Positions 1 through 8,023 of a stretch of 50,746 nucleotides of DNA are shown here, one piece after another. The first letter of the stretch is position 1. Every line of letters starts with the position of its first letter. Below the pieces are notes generated by a model. The model ran no database searches, was not told the DNA's origin, and was given only the letters and a program-made list of their open reading frames with translations. Source of the DNA: an uncultured Anaerolineae bacterium (GTDB taxonomy: Bacteria > Chloroflexota > Anaerolineae > J036 > Brachytrichaceae); contig CALBEF010000025.1 of assembly GCA_937927775.1 (NCBI GenBank), forward strand, positions 1 to 50,746, written 5' to 3'. The position numbers and the translations under genes are program-made.

Positions 1-207
1 TATCCACGCGGATTGAAAGGCGAGCAGATTCCGCTGGCCGCGCGTATCTTCAGTGTGGTCGATGCGTGGGACGCTTTGCGCTCAGATCGGCCCTATCGCA
101 AAGCCTGGCCGGAAACAGCAATTCGTGATTACCTGCCGCAAAAGGCGGGCAGCCAGTTCGACCCGTCCATCGTCAGGATGTTTGCGCGCATGATGTGGGG
201 CGATTAG
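1..207 (+). CDS. HD-GYP domain protein, C-terminal fragment (partial at window start)
   Basis: Only the last 68 codons are inside the window; the frame is open from base 1. The residues match the end of an HD-GYP phosphodiesterase domain: an IPLAARIFSVVDAWDAL segment, then SDRPYRKAWP, then GSQFDPSIV. This is the conserved stretch in which the family binds its second metal and contacts cyclic di-GMP. HD-GYP proteins hydrolyse cyclic di-GMP and are often fused to a response-regulator receiver or sensor domain; the N-terminal part here is outside the window, so the architecture is unknown. The stop is TAG at 205-207. About 115 bases without a recognisable gene separate it from the convergent sugar kinase gene. 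Confidence 0.85.
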   Translation, partial: YPRGLKGEQIPLAARIFSVVDAWDALRSDRPYRKAWPETAIRDYLPQKAGSQFDPSIVRMFARMMWGD

Positions 208-321
208 CGGCCGGATTGCGGCGTCCCGGCTGCCATGCTGCGCAGGCGTTCGATGATAGTCACGCCGCACGACGCGCCGATGCGGGCGGCCCGGCTTCGA
301 TCATGGCCGGCGCGGAATCGG

Positions 322-1302
322 TCATTGCAACCTCCGCGCCTGCATGAACGCTTCGACCTCAGCGCGAGTCGGCAGCGCCGGGATGGCGCCTGGCCGCGTG
401 CAGGTCAGCCCGCCCACCACGATGGCATAGGCCAGGGCGTCACGCACGACCGATTCATCCACCTTCCTTAAGGAGCCGAGCCGTTCGCGTTCGGGCAGCA
501 GCCGGGCGATCATGGCGGCCATGAATCCGTCGCCGGCGCCGGTGGTCTCGACCACATCCACAGGAATCGCCGGCAACTCGATGCGCCAGTCGCCGTTGGT
601 CGCAATCGCCCCGTTTGCCCCCCGGCTGATGACCAGCAACTCGACGCCCCAGGCCAGCACCGCCCTGCTCCCGGCATCCAGGCCGGCATGGCCGGTGGCG
701 ACCTCCCACTCTTCCTCGCTGATCTTGGCCAGGTGGCAATGGCGGAACGCCTCGCGGATGACGCGCTGCGCGGTCTCGACATCCGGCCACAGGGTGGGCC
801 GGTAATTCGGATCGTAGGTGATCATCAGCCCGCGCTCCTGCGCGCGGCGCAACGCTTTGCGCTGGGCTGTGGCAGCCGGCTCGTTGATAAACGTGATCGA
901 GCCGAAATGGAAGCAGCGCGCGCCTTCGAAAATATCCTCGCCGATCTCGTCCGCGCGCAGCATCATATCGGCGCCGGGGTTGCGATAGAAACACAGATCC
1001 TTGCGCCCGTCGTCCCACACGGCCACAAACACGGCGGTCGTGCGCGCCTGCGGATCGACGAACAGATGGCGCGTGTCGATGCCGTCGGCGGCCAGACTGT
1101 CGCGCAGGTAAACACCGAACGGATCGTCGCCCACCTTGCCGACGAAGGTCGCCGGCAGGCCCAGGCGTTGCAGCGCGACCGCGACGTTGGCCGGCGCGCC
1201 GCCCGGCGCTTTGATGAAGCCCGGCGCGCGCGCCAGCGGCGCGTTGGCCTGCGTGGACACAAACTCGACCAGCAATTCGCCCATGCAGATTACGTCTGCC
1301 AT
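322..1302 (-). CDS. PfkB/ribokinase-family sugar kinase (fructokinase or 2-keto-3-deoxygluconate kinase type)
   Basis: A 326-residue carbohydrate kinase of the PfkB family. The N-terminal MADVICMGELLVEF strand, the PGGAPANVAVAL signature (about residues 34-45) and the C-terminal TTGAGDGF motif with the catalytic aspartate are all present. Members phosphorylate a sugar or keto-sugar with ATP; the exact substrate cannot be read from sequence. The ATG at 1302 was chosen over the longer open frame (to 1401) because the family N-terminus begins here, a GAAGG sequence sits four bases upstream, and the longer form would be low-complexity. It overlaps the upstream glycosidase-like gene by 13 bp, so it is the last gene of the catabolic operon that begins at 5263. 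The operon context suggests a sugar or sugar-acid substrate. Confidence 0.87.
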   Translation of the reverse strand: MADVICMGELLVEFVSTQANAPLARAPGFIKAPGGAPANVAVALQRLGLPATFVGKVGDDPFGVYLRDSLAADGIDTRHLFVDPQARTTAVFVAVWDDGRKDLCFYRNPGADMMLRADEIGEDIFEGARCFHFGSITFINEPAATAQRKALRRAQERGLMITYDPNYRPTLWPDVETAQRVIREAFRHCHLAKISEEEWEVATGHAGLDAGSRAVLAWGVELLVISRGANGAIATNGDWRIELPAIPVDVVETTGAGDGFMAAMIARLLPERERLGSLRKVDESVVRDALAYAIVVGGLTCTRPGAIPALPTRAEVEAFMQARRLQ

Positions 1303-2255
1303 ATCGCCTTCAACAGAAACCGCCCGATGCCGCCGGCAAACCTGACCTCTGCCGGTCGATTCTGGTCGTGGCCGATGCGCGTGCCGGTGTAATACACCCA
1401 CCAGGCGTCCGGCTCGCCGGCCGGGATCAGGCCCGGCGCGACATAGATGCCCCGGCTGTCGAATCCGGCGCCCAGCGGCAGGAATGGCTGGCGCTCCAGC
1501 CGCGTGAATGTCTGGCCGTCGGCGCTCACGGCAAGATGCGGGATCACCACATCGTCGCCGGTGTAGAACGCCGAGGGGAACATCAGATACAACCCCTCGC
1601 GCGCTTTGGCGGCTGCCGAGTTGTAGAAGTGCAGATTGGGCGGATCGGCTTCATCCGGCGCCAGGATGGGGCGCGGGGCCGGGAAGTCGCCGAAGACGCG
1701 CGACTCGCTATAGCCCACCAGCCGCTTGCCCTGAAAAACATCGCCGCTCCACATGCGGACGTACAGCCGGTAGCGATCCCCATCGCGGAAGCACACGGTT
1801 TGCGTGTCGCTGTTGTGGCGCAACAGGGGGTCTTCGCGGCGCTGCCAGTGGATGCCGTCCGCCGAGGTTGCGCCGAACACCCACCAGCCGCCCTCGCGCC
1901 AGCTCACGAACACGATTTTGTATCGCTCGCCGGCCGGCGCGCCGGGGTCGATAAAGACAGTGCCGCCGTGAACGCCGCGCATTTCCCGGCCGTCCAGCAG
2001 GATGTTGTTGGCGCGGCTGCCGCTGTGTTCCACCAGCCCCAGCGCCGGCTTGCGCCAGTGTTCGCCGTCGTCCGATTCCGCGTAACACAAAAATCCATCG
2101 GCGTCATCGTGATACGTGTGGTCGTAGGCGTCGTACCACATGCGCCATCGCGCGCCGTCGCGCAGCACGGTGCACCAGCCAATGGCGAAGTCCTCGTGCG
2201 GTTGATCGGCTTTTAACAGCGGTTCAGTTGTGCGATGCGAAAGGACAAACCTCAT
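1290..2255 (-). CDS. Five-bladed beta-propeller glycosidase-like protein
   Basis: A 321-residue protein built of repeated blades carrying W-x-M-W-Y-D, DGEHWRKP, SADGIHWQR and SADGQTF motifs. This is the pattern of the GH32/GH43-like five-bladed beta-propeller superfamily, in which SxDGxxW turns recur once per blade. No signal peptide is visible, so it is probably cytoplasmic. Catalytic acidic residues typical of GH43 or GH32 cannot be assigned with confidence, so hydrolase activity is inferred from fold family only. A GAGGAAA ribosome-binding sequence precedes the ATG at 2255. It overlaps the sugar kinase start and lies 53 bp after the epimerase, which indicates one transcript. It could act on a small glycoside feeding the kinase. 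Confidence 0.68.
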   Translation of the reverse strand: MRFVLSHRTTEPLLKADQPHEDFAIGWCTVLRDGARWRMWYDAYDHTYHDDADGFLCYAESDDGEHWRKPALGLVEHSGSRANNILLDGREMRGVHGGTVFIDPGAPAGERYKIVFVSWREGGWWVFGATSADGIHWQRREDPLLRHNSDTQTVCFRDGDRYRLYVRMWSGDVFQGKRLVGYSESRVFGDFPAPRPILAPDEADPPNLHFYNSAAAKAREGLYLMFPSAFYTGDDVVIPHLAVSADGQTFTRLERQPFLPLGAGFDSRGIYVAPGLIPAGEPDAWWVYYTGTRIGHDQNRPAEVRFAGGIGRFLLKAIWQT

Positions 2256-2308
2256 GGCGCATTTCCTCGCTTATCAAACGCAGGCGTGTCTGACGCCCGC
2301 TTGAACGT

Positions 2309-3022
2309 TTACGCCTTCGGTCGGGCCAGCGGCGCCCAACCCAGCAGGCATTTGGCTTTCTGCATGTTCATGATCTTCTGCTCGTAATCGCCGCTGATGG
2401 TGAAGGCCTGGAACCCGCAGCGGAACTCCAGAGCGGCCAGCAGAGCGCGGGCGACATCGGGGCCGGTCGTGGCGATGGTGGGCACGCCGGCTTTGGTCTC
2501 GGCCAGCCACTTCGCTTCGTCCTGCGGGTGGCACAACCGCAGCGCGTTGACGCTCATGCCGTATTCGCGCGCGGCGCAGCGGCAGATCTCCTCGCCGAAG
2601 CGTTTGGTCAGGCCATAGAAGTGGCGCGCGTCGGGTGGGATGTCTTCGTCGGGATAGTAATAGGGCGGCGCCAGCGGGTCTTTGTATACAGACATGCTGC
2701 TGGTGTACACGGCATGCGCGACGCCGGCGTCGTGCGCGGCCTTGAGCGCCAGGTACACGCCTTTGGCGTTCACGTCGAAGGCAGTGGTGATGCCGGAGAT
2801 TTCCGACCAGGCCAGGTTGCCCATGGCCATGTAGATCAGCGCGTCCATGCCCTGCGACGCGCCGAGCAGGGCGTCGTAGTTCGTCACATCGCCGGCCACA
2901 TAGTCCAGCGTCGCGTCAGCCGGCGGGCGCAAGTCGAACACCCGTAACGTGTGCTGTTCCCTCAACAGCGGTAGCGTCAGTCCACCCACATGTCCCGATC
3001 CGCCGATCACGAGCACTTTCAT
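2309..3022 (-). CDS. NAD-dependent epimerase/dehydratase (extended SDR family)
   Basis: A 237-residue extended short-chain dehydrogenase. The N-terminal MKVLVIGGSGHVGG Rossmann motif, a D-x-x-D-type loop after it (GDVTNYDAL), the TSSMSVY strand with the catalytic serine, and the Y-x-x-x-K pair in FYGLTKRFGEE are all visible. The family oxidises, epimerises or dehydrates sugars or sugar nucleotides using NAD. At 237 residues it is shorter than most epimerases (about 300), and the C-terminal substrate half is reduced. Two ATGs stand in tandem at 3025 and 3022. A strong AAGGAGG sequence lies only two bases before the first but five before the second, so 3022 is the likelier start. The gene sits in the catabolic operon between creatininase and the beta-propeller gene. 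Confidence 0.83.
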   Translation of the reverse strand: MKVLVIGGSGHVGGLTLPLLREQHTLRVFDLRPPADATLDYVAGDVTNYDALLGASQGMDALIYMAMGNLAWSEISGITTAFDVNAKGVYLALKAAHDAGVAHAVYTSSMSVYKDPLAPPYYYPDEDIPPDARHFYGLTKRFGEEICRCAAREYGMSVNALRLCHPQDEAKWLAETKAGVPTIATTGPDVARALLAALEFRCGFQAFTISGDYEQKIMNMQKAKCLLGWAPLARPKA

Positions 3023-3134
3023 CATTTCCTCCTTTTTTGAACCGAACCACCAAGCATCAAAGGGCGCGAAGGTGAGTTTAGCCTGACCCTCCTTGTGTTC
3101 CCGGTTTCTTCGTAGTTCATTGCGATGTGTTCAC

Positions 3135-3914
3135 CTAACCCGGCTCGAACGGCTGCCAGCGCGCCATGTCGCGCACCAGCGCCACGATCTCGTTGACAGC
3201 AACCTCGAAAAGCGCCTCGCCCTTTTCGGCTGTCGAGATTTCCGGATGACCAAGCGCGCCGGTGCGGGTGACGTGCTCGAAAGGTTTGGCAACCAGCACG
3301 CGGCTGCCCCGGCTGCTATCCGGGCAATAGAACGCCGAGCCGATGTCGAAATTCGCCCCGCGCGCCAGATCGAGCCGCACGAGTTCGGGCCGCAGGCGCA
3401 GGATCATGCTCGTCTCCAGCTCGCAGGCGTGCGTGACATGCTTTTGCTCCAGCAGGTCAATTTTGGCGATCTGTTCGGCGGCCACAATGAACCATGTGCC
3501 GAGCGCCAGCCACAGGTCGCGCTCGTCGCGGCGGGCCATCTGCACGCGATACAGGGCTGCGCCGCCCGGCCCGACGTTCCCGCCATGCGAGTTGAGCAGC
3601 AGGATGCGCCGGAAGCCGGCGCCGATCAGGCTTTCGATCATCTCGACCAGCGCCTGCGTGTAGGTTTCGTTGCTCAGGCTGATGGTGCCGGGGAAACGCC
3701 GGTGATGGTCCGAAGCGCCGACCCACAACAGGGGCAGAAACAACGCTTCGTCACCGAGAATCGCTTCGGCCCGGCGCGCAATCTCGGCGTTGATCAGCGA
3801 ATCGGTCAGCAGCGGCAGGTGATGGCCGTGCTGTTCGAGCGAGCCGATGGGCAGCACCGCCACCTTGTGGGTGTGCTCTGACATTTGCGGGTGTCTCAAT
3901 TCTCCGTATTGCAT
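3135..3914 (-). CDS. Creatininase-family amidohydrolase
   Basis: A 259-residue member of the creatininase (creatinine amidohydrolase) family. The metal-binding signature LPIGSLEQHGHHLPLLTD is near residues 20-37 and the LLNSHGGN motif near 110; a conserved HACELETS segment follows. Relatives include creatininase, mycofactocin MftE and FAPy deformylase-type enzymes, which are metal-dependent hydrolases of cyclic or linear amides. The substrate here is unknown. The start at 3914 is preceded by AAGGAA at good spacing; the open frame extends further upstream, but only through a hairpin repeat. In the operon it follows the enolase-superfamily gene, so the substrate may be a lactam or amide derived from the same nutrient. 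Confidence 0.86.
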   Translation of the reverse strand: MQYGELRHPQMSEHTHKVAVLPIGSLEQHGHHLPLLTDSLINAEIARRAEAILGDEALFLPLLWVGASDHHRRFPGTISLSNETYTQALVEMIESLIGAGFRRILLLNSHGGNVGPGGAALYRVQMARRDERDLWLALGTWFIVAAEQIAKIDLLEQKHVTHACELETSMILRLRPELVRLDLARGANFDIGSAFYCPDSSRGSRVLVAKPFEHVTRTGALGHPEISTAEKGEALFEVAVNEIVALVRDMARWQPFEPG

Positions 3915-3929
3915 GGGAATTCCTTTTTC

Positions 3930-3997
3930 ACCACAAAGTGAAGGTCGCGAAGGGAAGTGCATCCTGATTCTCTTTGTGCGCTTCGCGTCTTTGTGGT
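3930..3997. repeat. ACCACAAAG...CTTTGTGGT inverted repeat in an operon spacer
   Basis: Outer arms ACCACAAAG (3930-3938) and CTTTGTGGT (3989-3997) are perfect complements, as are inner arms CGCGAAG (3946-3952) and CTTCGCG (3981-3987). It fills the 92-base gap between the enolase-superfamily gene and creatininase. A related element sits at 24780-24839, and a decayed copy may exist at 3041-3115. It may be a small dispersed palindromic element or an intercistronic mRNA hairpin. Confidence 0.7.
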
Positions 3998-4006
3998 TCG
4001 ATGAAT

Positions 4007-5263
4007 TCACCCCCGATCCCACACAGGGCTTTGTTCGGCGCGCGCGTAGAGATCGGCCCATTCCTTGCTGCCGTCGTCCTTGCGCGCGGTCATGCGCGCG
4101 CCGCGCTCCTGGGCGGGGATGTTGCCGTTGAAGGCGTCGGTCCAGCATTGTTGAATGGTCGCGTAGTGGCGCGCGCGGCCGCCCGGCCATGTCACTGTCA
4201 GCAGCAGCTTCGGGCGCGGCAGCTCGTAGGGCGGACTCATCTTGTAGCGCGTCAGCGCCGCTTCGTCGATTTCGATGCCCAGCCCCGGCCCCTCCGGCAC
4301 GCGCGCGTAGCCGCCCACGATTTCAAGCGGCGCGGCCAGCAGATCGTCGGCGTAGTTGTTCAGGCAGTTGACCGACGGCCATTGCGCGCCCGGCAGCACT
4401 GCGCCCAGGTGCAGCGATAGCGCGGTGGTCAACCCCGTGCCGACCAGTTGCAGCCAGAATGGTTTGTCGAACGCAGCCGCCAGCGCGCCCTGCCGCAGGA
4501 TCGCCGACACGCCGCCGCTGATCACAAAGCCGTCGCATGCTTCGTCGCGCGCCACGGTTGGGAAGGGCGGGTCGCCGAAGTGCAGGGCGATTGGGCGCGT
4601 GATCTTCTGGCGGATCTGGCGCAACCCTTCCACATCGCGCTGCATGATCGGCGATTCGTAGATGGCGACGCGCTCGTGCTTGTCCAGCGCGGTCAGCACC
4701 GGCGCAGCGTTGCCGGCGTTGATGAGCATCTGGTTCCAGTCGAGGTCGAGCCGGAAGTGCGGCGGCGTGACCTTGCCGATCGCCTCGACCTGCTCGAACA
4801 CGTCGAACCACGGGCGGGCCTTGATCTTGTACGTGGTGTAGCCTCTGCCCAGCGCTTCCTGGGCTTCGGCTGCGTTCGCTTCGGGCGCCATGTCGATGTT
4901 CCACCACGAGATAGGGCACCAGTCGCGGACTTTGGGCAGATTGAACAGGCGGCAGGCCGGCGCGCCGAGCGCCTTGCCCACCACATCGTAGAGGGCCATC
5001 TGCAGGCCGGCGCCCAGCGAATCATCGCCGAGGAAATCCGCCGGATTGCGCCCCTTGACCCGCGCGATCGCTTCATCGCTCACGCGGCCCCAGGTGTAAT
5101 GCGGCAGTGTCTCGCCATAGCCGACGAAGCCGGCGTCGGTGACGACCCGAATCACTTCGCTGATGCGCCATTGCCACACCTCGCGCGCGTTCCATTCCTC
5201 GCAGCGCGGCGTGAACGGTACATTCACCACAATGCGTTCGATCTCTGTGATCTTGAGCGACAT
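4007..5263 (-). CDS. Enolase-superfamily enzyme (mandelate racemase/muconate lactonizing enzyme type)
   Basis: A 418-residue protein with the N-terminal capping domain (MSLKITEIERIVVNV...) and TIM barrel of the mandelate racemase/muconate lactonizing group. Visible features are the K-I-K acid/base pair on the second barrel strand (YKIKARPW), a DLDWNQ strand with a metal-ligand aspartate, a YESP strand with the second ligand and an HFGDPP strand with a likely third. The strand that carries lysine in lactonizing enzymes and dipeptide epimerases reads CDGFVISGG, so that lysine is absent. The chemistry would be proton abstraction next to a carboxylate, i.e. a sugar-acid dehydratase or racemase, but the substrate is unassigned. 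GGAGG precedes the ATG. It is the first gene of the minus-strand catabolic operon. Confidence 0.82.
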   Translation of the reverse strand: MSLKITEIERIVVNVPFTPRCEEWNAREVWQWRISEVIRVVTDAGFVGYGETLPHYTWGRVSDEAIARVKGRNPADFLGDDSLGAGLQMALYDVVGKALGAPACRLFNLPKVRDWCPISWWNIDMAPEANAAEAQEALGRGYTTYKIKARPWFDVFEQVEAIGKVTPPHFRLDLDWNQMLINAGNAAPVLTALDKHERVAIYESPIMQRDVEGLRQIRQKITRPIALHFGDPPFPTVARDEACDGFVISGGVSAILRQGALAAAFDKPFWLQLVGTGLTTALSLHLGAVLPGAQWPSVNCLNNYADDLLAAPLEIVGGYARVPEGPGLGIEIDEAALTRYKMSPPYELPRPKLLLTVTWPGGRARHYATIQQCWTDAFNGNIPAQERGARMTARKDDGSKEWADLYARAEQSPVWDRG

Positions 5264-5325
5264 GCTTTCCTCCGGGCAAACGACTGTTTGCGGGCCGGTT
5301 GGGTTGCCGGCCTGACCCAGGCGGC

Positions 5326-5331
5326 ATTATA
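5326..5331 (-). promoter_or_regulatory. Candidate -10 element (TATAAT) for the catabolic operon
   Basis: A consensus TATAAT on the minus strand lies about 62 bases before the enolase-superfamily ATG, in the 254-base divergent spacer. No convincing -35 hexamer was found at 16-18 bases. The same spacer holds TACAAT at 5428-5433 on the plus strand, a possible -10 for the dipeptidase. Nothing else recognisable is in this spacer. Confidence 0.35.
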
Positions 5332-5517
5332 GTGATGGATGCCAATTTCTCTTTTCTGCGCCAAACGCTGCCAGTTGGATTGTCGGCGCGCTGATGGCGC
5401 CGCGCAGCCTTTTCTGTGCGCGCGTTTTACAATCGCAGCCAGCCCTGACGCGCTGGTTGAATCGATCGACCGGTTAAACCGACCGGCTGATCCAAATCTG
5501 TTTCGAGCGGAGGCAGT

Positions 5518-6606
5518 ATGTTGATTGTCGATGCGCATCTCGATCTGTCGTGGAATGCGTTGCAGTGGAATCGCGATCTGACCCGCTCGGTCTACACGCT
5601 CCGCGCCCAGGAGCGGCCATCTGAGGGCAAGGGGCGCGGGCTAAACACCGTCGCCTATCCAGAGATGCGGCGCGGGCGGGTTGCCGTGTGCTTTGCCACC
5701 CTGCTGGCGCGTTCGACCGGGCATCCCTCGCCCCACGTTGATTTTGCCCAGCCGGCGCAGGCGTATGGCATCGCGCAAGGACAGCTTGCCTATTACCGCG
5801 CCCTGACGCAGCAGGGCGTCGCGCGCATCCTGACCAACGCTGCCGAACTGGATCGGCACTGGGCAGAGTGGGAACGCTGGGACGCCCGTCATCCCGCCGG
5901 TGACGACGCAGATGACGCGCCGCCGCTGGGTTTCGTCCTGACGATGGAAGGGGCCGACCCGATTCTGAACCCGGAGCAACTGGCCGAGTGGCACGCCGCC
6001 GGCCTGCGCCTGCTGGGCATCACGCACTACGGGCCGGGGCGCTATGCCGGCGGCACCGGCGCCGAACTGGGGTTGACCGATCTCGGCGCGCCGCTGCTGC
6101 GCGAGATGGAGCGCCTGGGCATGATCCTCGATCTCACCCATTGCTCAGACCAGGCGTTCTGGCAGGCGCTGGAGATTTATCACGGGCCGGTGCACGCCAG
6201 CCACAACAACTGCCGGGCGCTCGTGCCGCATCAGCGCCAGTTCAGCGATGACCAGTTGTGCGCCATCATCGAACGCGGCGGTGTGATCGGCGCGGCGCTG
6301 GATGTGTGGATGCTGCAAACGGGATGGAGCGCCGGCCCCGACTTCAGCGCCAACCCGCCCCTTGCGGCGGTAGTGGAACATATCGACCACGTCTGCCAGC
6401 TCGCCGGCAACGCGCGCCATGCGGCCATCGGCAGCGATCTGGACGGCGGGTTCGGGCGCGAGCAGTCGCCGCGCGACCTCGACACCATTGCCGATCTGCA
6501 ACGCATCGCCGAATTGCTGGCCGCGCGCGGATACAGCGCCGAGGACATCAACGCCATCCTGCACGGCAACTGGTTGCGCTGGCTGCGCCAGGCGTGGGGC
6601 CGGTAG
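5518..6606 (+). CDS. Membrane-dipeptidase-type peptidase (family M19)
   Basis: A 362-residue zinc peptidase of the M19 renal-dipeptidase family. The first metal motif is the N-terminal VDAHLDLSWN (H-x-D), a bridging glutamate lies in the TMEGADP segment, and the two later histidines are in LDLTHCSDQ and HASHNNCRAL. The C-terminal GSDLDGGFG motif is intact. Family members hydrolyse dipeptides, often with a D-residue at the C-terminus, and their relatives act on N-acyl-D-amino acids. No signal peptide is seen, so it is probably cytoplasmic. GGAGG lies five bases before the ATG. The next gene, an enzyme of D-amino-acid type, follows after 18 bases, so the pair probably forms one D-amino-acid or dipeptide salvage unit. 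Confidence 0.9.
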   Translation: MLIVDAHLDLSWNALQWNRDLTRSVYTLRAQERPSEGKGRGLNTVAYPEMRRGRVAVCFATLLARSTGHPSPHVDFAQPAQAYGIAQGQLAYYRALTQQGVARILTNAAELDRHWAEWERWDARHPAGDDADDAPPLGFVLTMEGADPILNPEQLAEWHAAGLRLLGITHYGPGRYAGGTGAELGLTDLGAPLLREMERLGMILDLTHCSDQAFWQALEIYHGPVHASHNNCRALVPHQRQFSDDQLCAIIERGGVIGAALDVWMLQTGWSAGPDFSANPPLAAVVEHIDHVCQLAGNARHAAIGSDLDGGFGREQSPRDLDTIADLQRIAELLAARGYSAEDINAILHGNWLRWLRQAWGR

Positions 6607-6624
6607 CGGCGCTACACTGTGCGT

Positions 6625-7680
6625 ATGCGCATCTCCGAACTGGACACCCCGGTTGCGATTGTCGATCTCGACCGGCTCGAAGCGAACATCGCCCGCCTGC
6701 AGGCGTATCTCGACGCGCATGGCATCGCCAACCGTCCGCACATCAAGACGCACAAGATTCCCGCCATCGCGCAGATGCAGGTCAGCGCCGGCGCTGTCGG
6801 CATCACCTGCCAGAAGCTGGGCGAGGCCGAGGTGATGGCCGACGCCGGCCTGAGCGACATCTTTGTGCCGTACAACCTTCTGGGGCCGGCCAGGCTGCAA
6901 CGGCTGATCGCGCTCATGCGGCGCGTCACGCTCAGCGTCACGGTGGATTCAGCGGTGACTGCGCGCGGCCTGTCCTGGGCTGTCAGCCACAGCGATGCGC
7001 CGGCGCCGCTCGACGTGCTGGTGGAGTTCGACACCGGCATGGGGCGCTGCGGGGTGCAGTCGCCGACCGAGGCGGCCGAGCTGGCCGGCCTGATCCACAG
7101 CCTGCCCGGCCTGCGCTTCGGCGGGCTGATGACCTATCCCTTCAACGAGCGCACGCAGGACTTTGTGGAGGCGGTGCGCGCGCTGCTCAAGCCGGAAGGG
7201 GTGTCGATTGCCCGTGTCAGCGCCGGCGGCACGCCCCAGATGTGGCGCGCGCACACCTGCCCGGCCATCACCGAGTATCGCGCCGGAATGTACGTGTACG
7301 GCGATCGCTATACGCTTCAATCTGGCGCGATGACACTTGACGATTGCGCCCTGAAGGTCATCGCCACGGTGGTCAGCCGGCCCACGGCTGCGCGGGGCAT
7401 TCTGGACGCCGGCAGCAAGGTGTTTTCCTCGGACACGCTGGGGCTGGAAGGATACGGCCTGATCCTCGAATACCCGCAGGCGCGCTTCTACGGGCAGTCT
7501 GAGGAGCATGGGCATGTGGACTTCTCGGCCTGCCCGCGCAAGCCGGAGATCGGCGAGCAAGTGACGGTCATCCCCAATCACTGCTGCCCGGTCAGCAATC
7601 TGTTCGATCAGATTGTGGGCGCGCGCGGCGAGCATGTGGAGGTCGTGTGGCCGGTTGCTGCGCGCGGGCGCGTGCAGTAG
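6625..7680 (+). CDS. D-threonine aldolase / D-serine dehydratase-like PLP enzyme (alanine racemase fold)
   Basis: A 351-residue fold-type III PLP enzyme. The PLP lysine is in the RPHIKTHK motif (about residue 46). An EFDTGMGRCGV segment and a DAGSKVFSSD segment follow, and the C-terminus has the metal-binding HCCP motif (PNHCCPVSNLFDQ) that marks the D-threonine aldolase/D-serine dehydratase group rather than alanine racemase. The likely reaction is cleavage of D-threonine (or another D-beta-hydroxy amino acid) or dehydration of D-serine. The ATG at 6625 is preferred over the GTG at 6619. It lies 18 bases after the dipeptidase stop, which suggests that released D-amino acids are consumed by this enzyme. 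A strong hairpin follows 55 bases after the stop. Confidence 0.88.
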   Translation: MRISELDTPVAIVDLDRLEANIARLQAYLDAHGIANRPHIKTHKIPAIAQMQVSAGAVGITCQKLGEAEVMADAGLSDIFVPYNLLGPARLQRLIALMRRVTLSVTVDSAVTARGLSWAVSHSDAPAPLDVLVEFDTGMGRCGVQSPTEAAELAGLIHSLPGLRFGGLMTYPFNERTQDFVEAVRALLKPEGVSIARVSAGGTPQMWRAHTCPAITEYRAGMYVYGDRYTLQSGAMTLDDCALKVIATVVSRPTAARGILDAGSKVFSSDTLGLEGYGLILEYPQARFYGQSEEHGHVDFSACPRKPEIGEQVTVIPNHCCPVSNLFDQIVGARGEHVEVVWPVAARGRVQ

Positions 7681-7734
7681 ACCACCGCCTCTCAAGGCTG
7701 GCTTTTCCCGACGACGCAGATCGACCCGCGTGAA

Positions 7735-7774
7735 AAGCAAACAGAAGCCGGCATCAGTCGGCTTCTGTTTGCTT
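7735..7774. terminator. 16-bp perfect stem between the PLP enzyme gene and tRNA-Cys
   Basis: Arms 7735-7750 and 7759-7774 are exact complements (AAGCAAACAGAAGCCG) around an 8-base loop. On the minus strand the stem is followed by TTTT, so it fits a rho-independent terminator for the tRNA. On the plus strand it lies just after the PLP enzyme gene and may stop that transcript too. Confidence 0.8.
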
Positions 7775-7787
7775 GAGTTTCCATCAA

Positions 7788-7859
7788 AGGCGACGGCGGG
7801 AATTGAACCCGCGCATCAGGGTTTTGCAGACCCTTGCCTTACCACTTGGCCACGTCGCC
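7788..7859 (-). tRNA. tRNA-Cys (GCA)
   Basis: Reading the minus strand from 7859, the 5' acceptor strand GGCGACG pairs with CGTCGCC at the 3' end, followed by discriminator U. The D-arm GGCCAAGTGGTAAGGC, the anticodon stem GGGTC/AACCC region with loop CUGCAAA (anticodon GCA), and the T-arm GCGGG-TTCAATT-CCCGC are all present. The length is about 72 nt. The 3' CCA is not encoded. It is transcribed alone, toward the 16-bp stem terminator. Confidence 0.95.
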
Positions 7860-8023
7860 GGATGAACAGGTAGGTGGATTATACACAGTCCCACAAAGGC
7901 GCGTCAGGGCGATGCGACTCTGATTTTTCCCACAGATGGCTGCGCCGGCGCGCGTTTCACGTGTCATGCGCGCGAGTAGCCGCCTGGGGGCATTGGCATC
8001 TTGCGAACAGTACAATACCAGCG

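Noticed and set aside
235..471. Short plus-strand frame after the HD-GYP fragment
   Set aside because: It runs antisense into the sugar kinase C-terminus and has no ribosome-binding site or recognisable domain.
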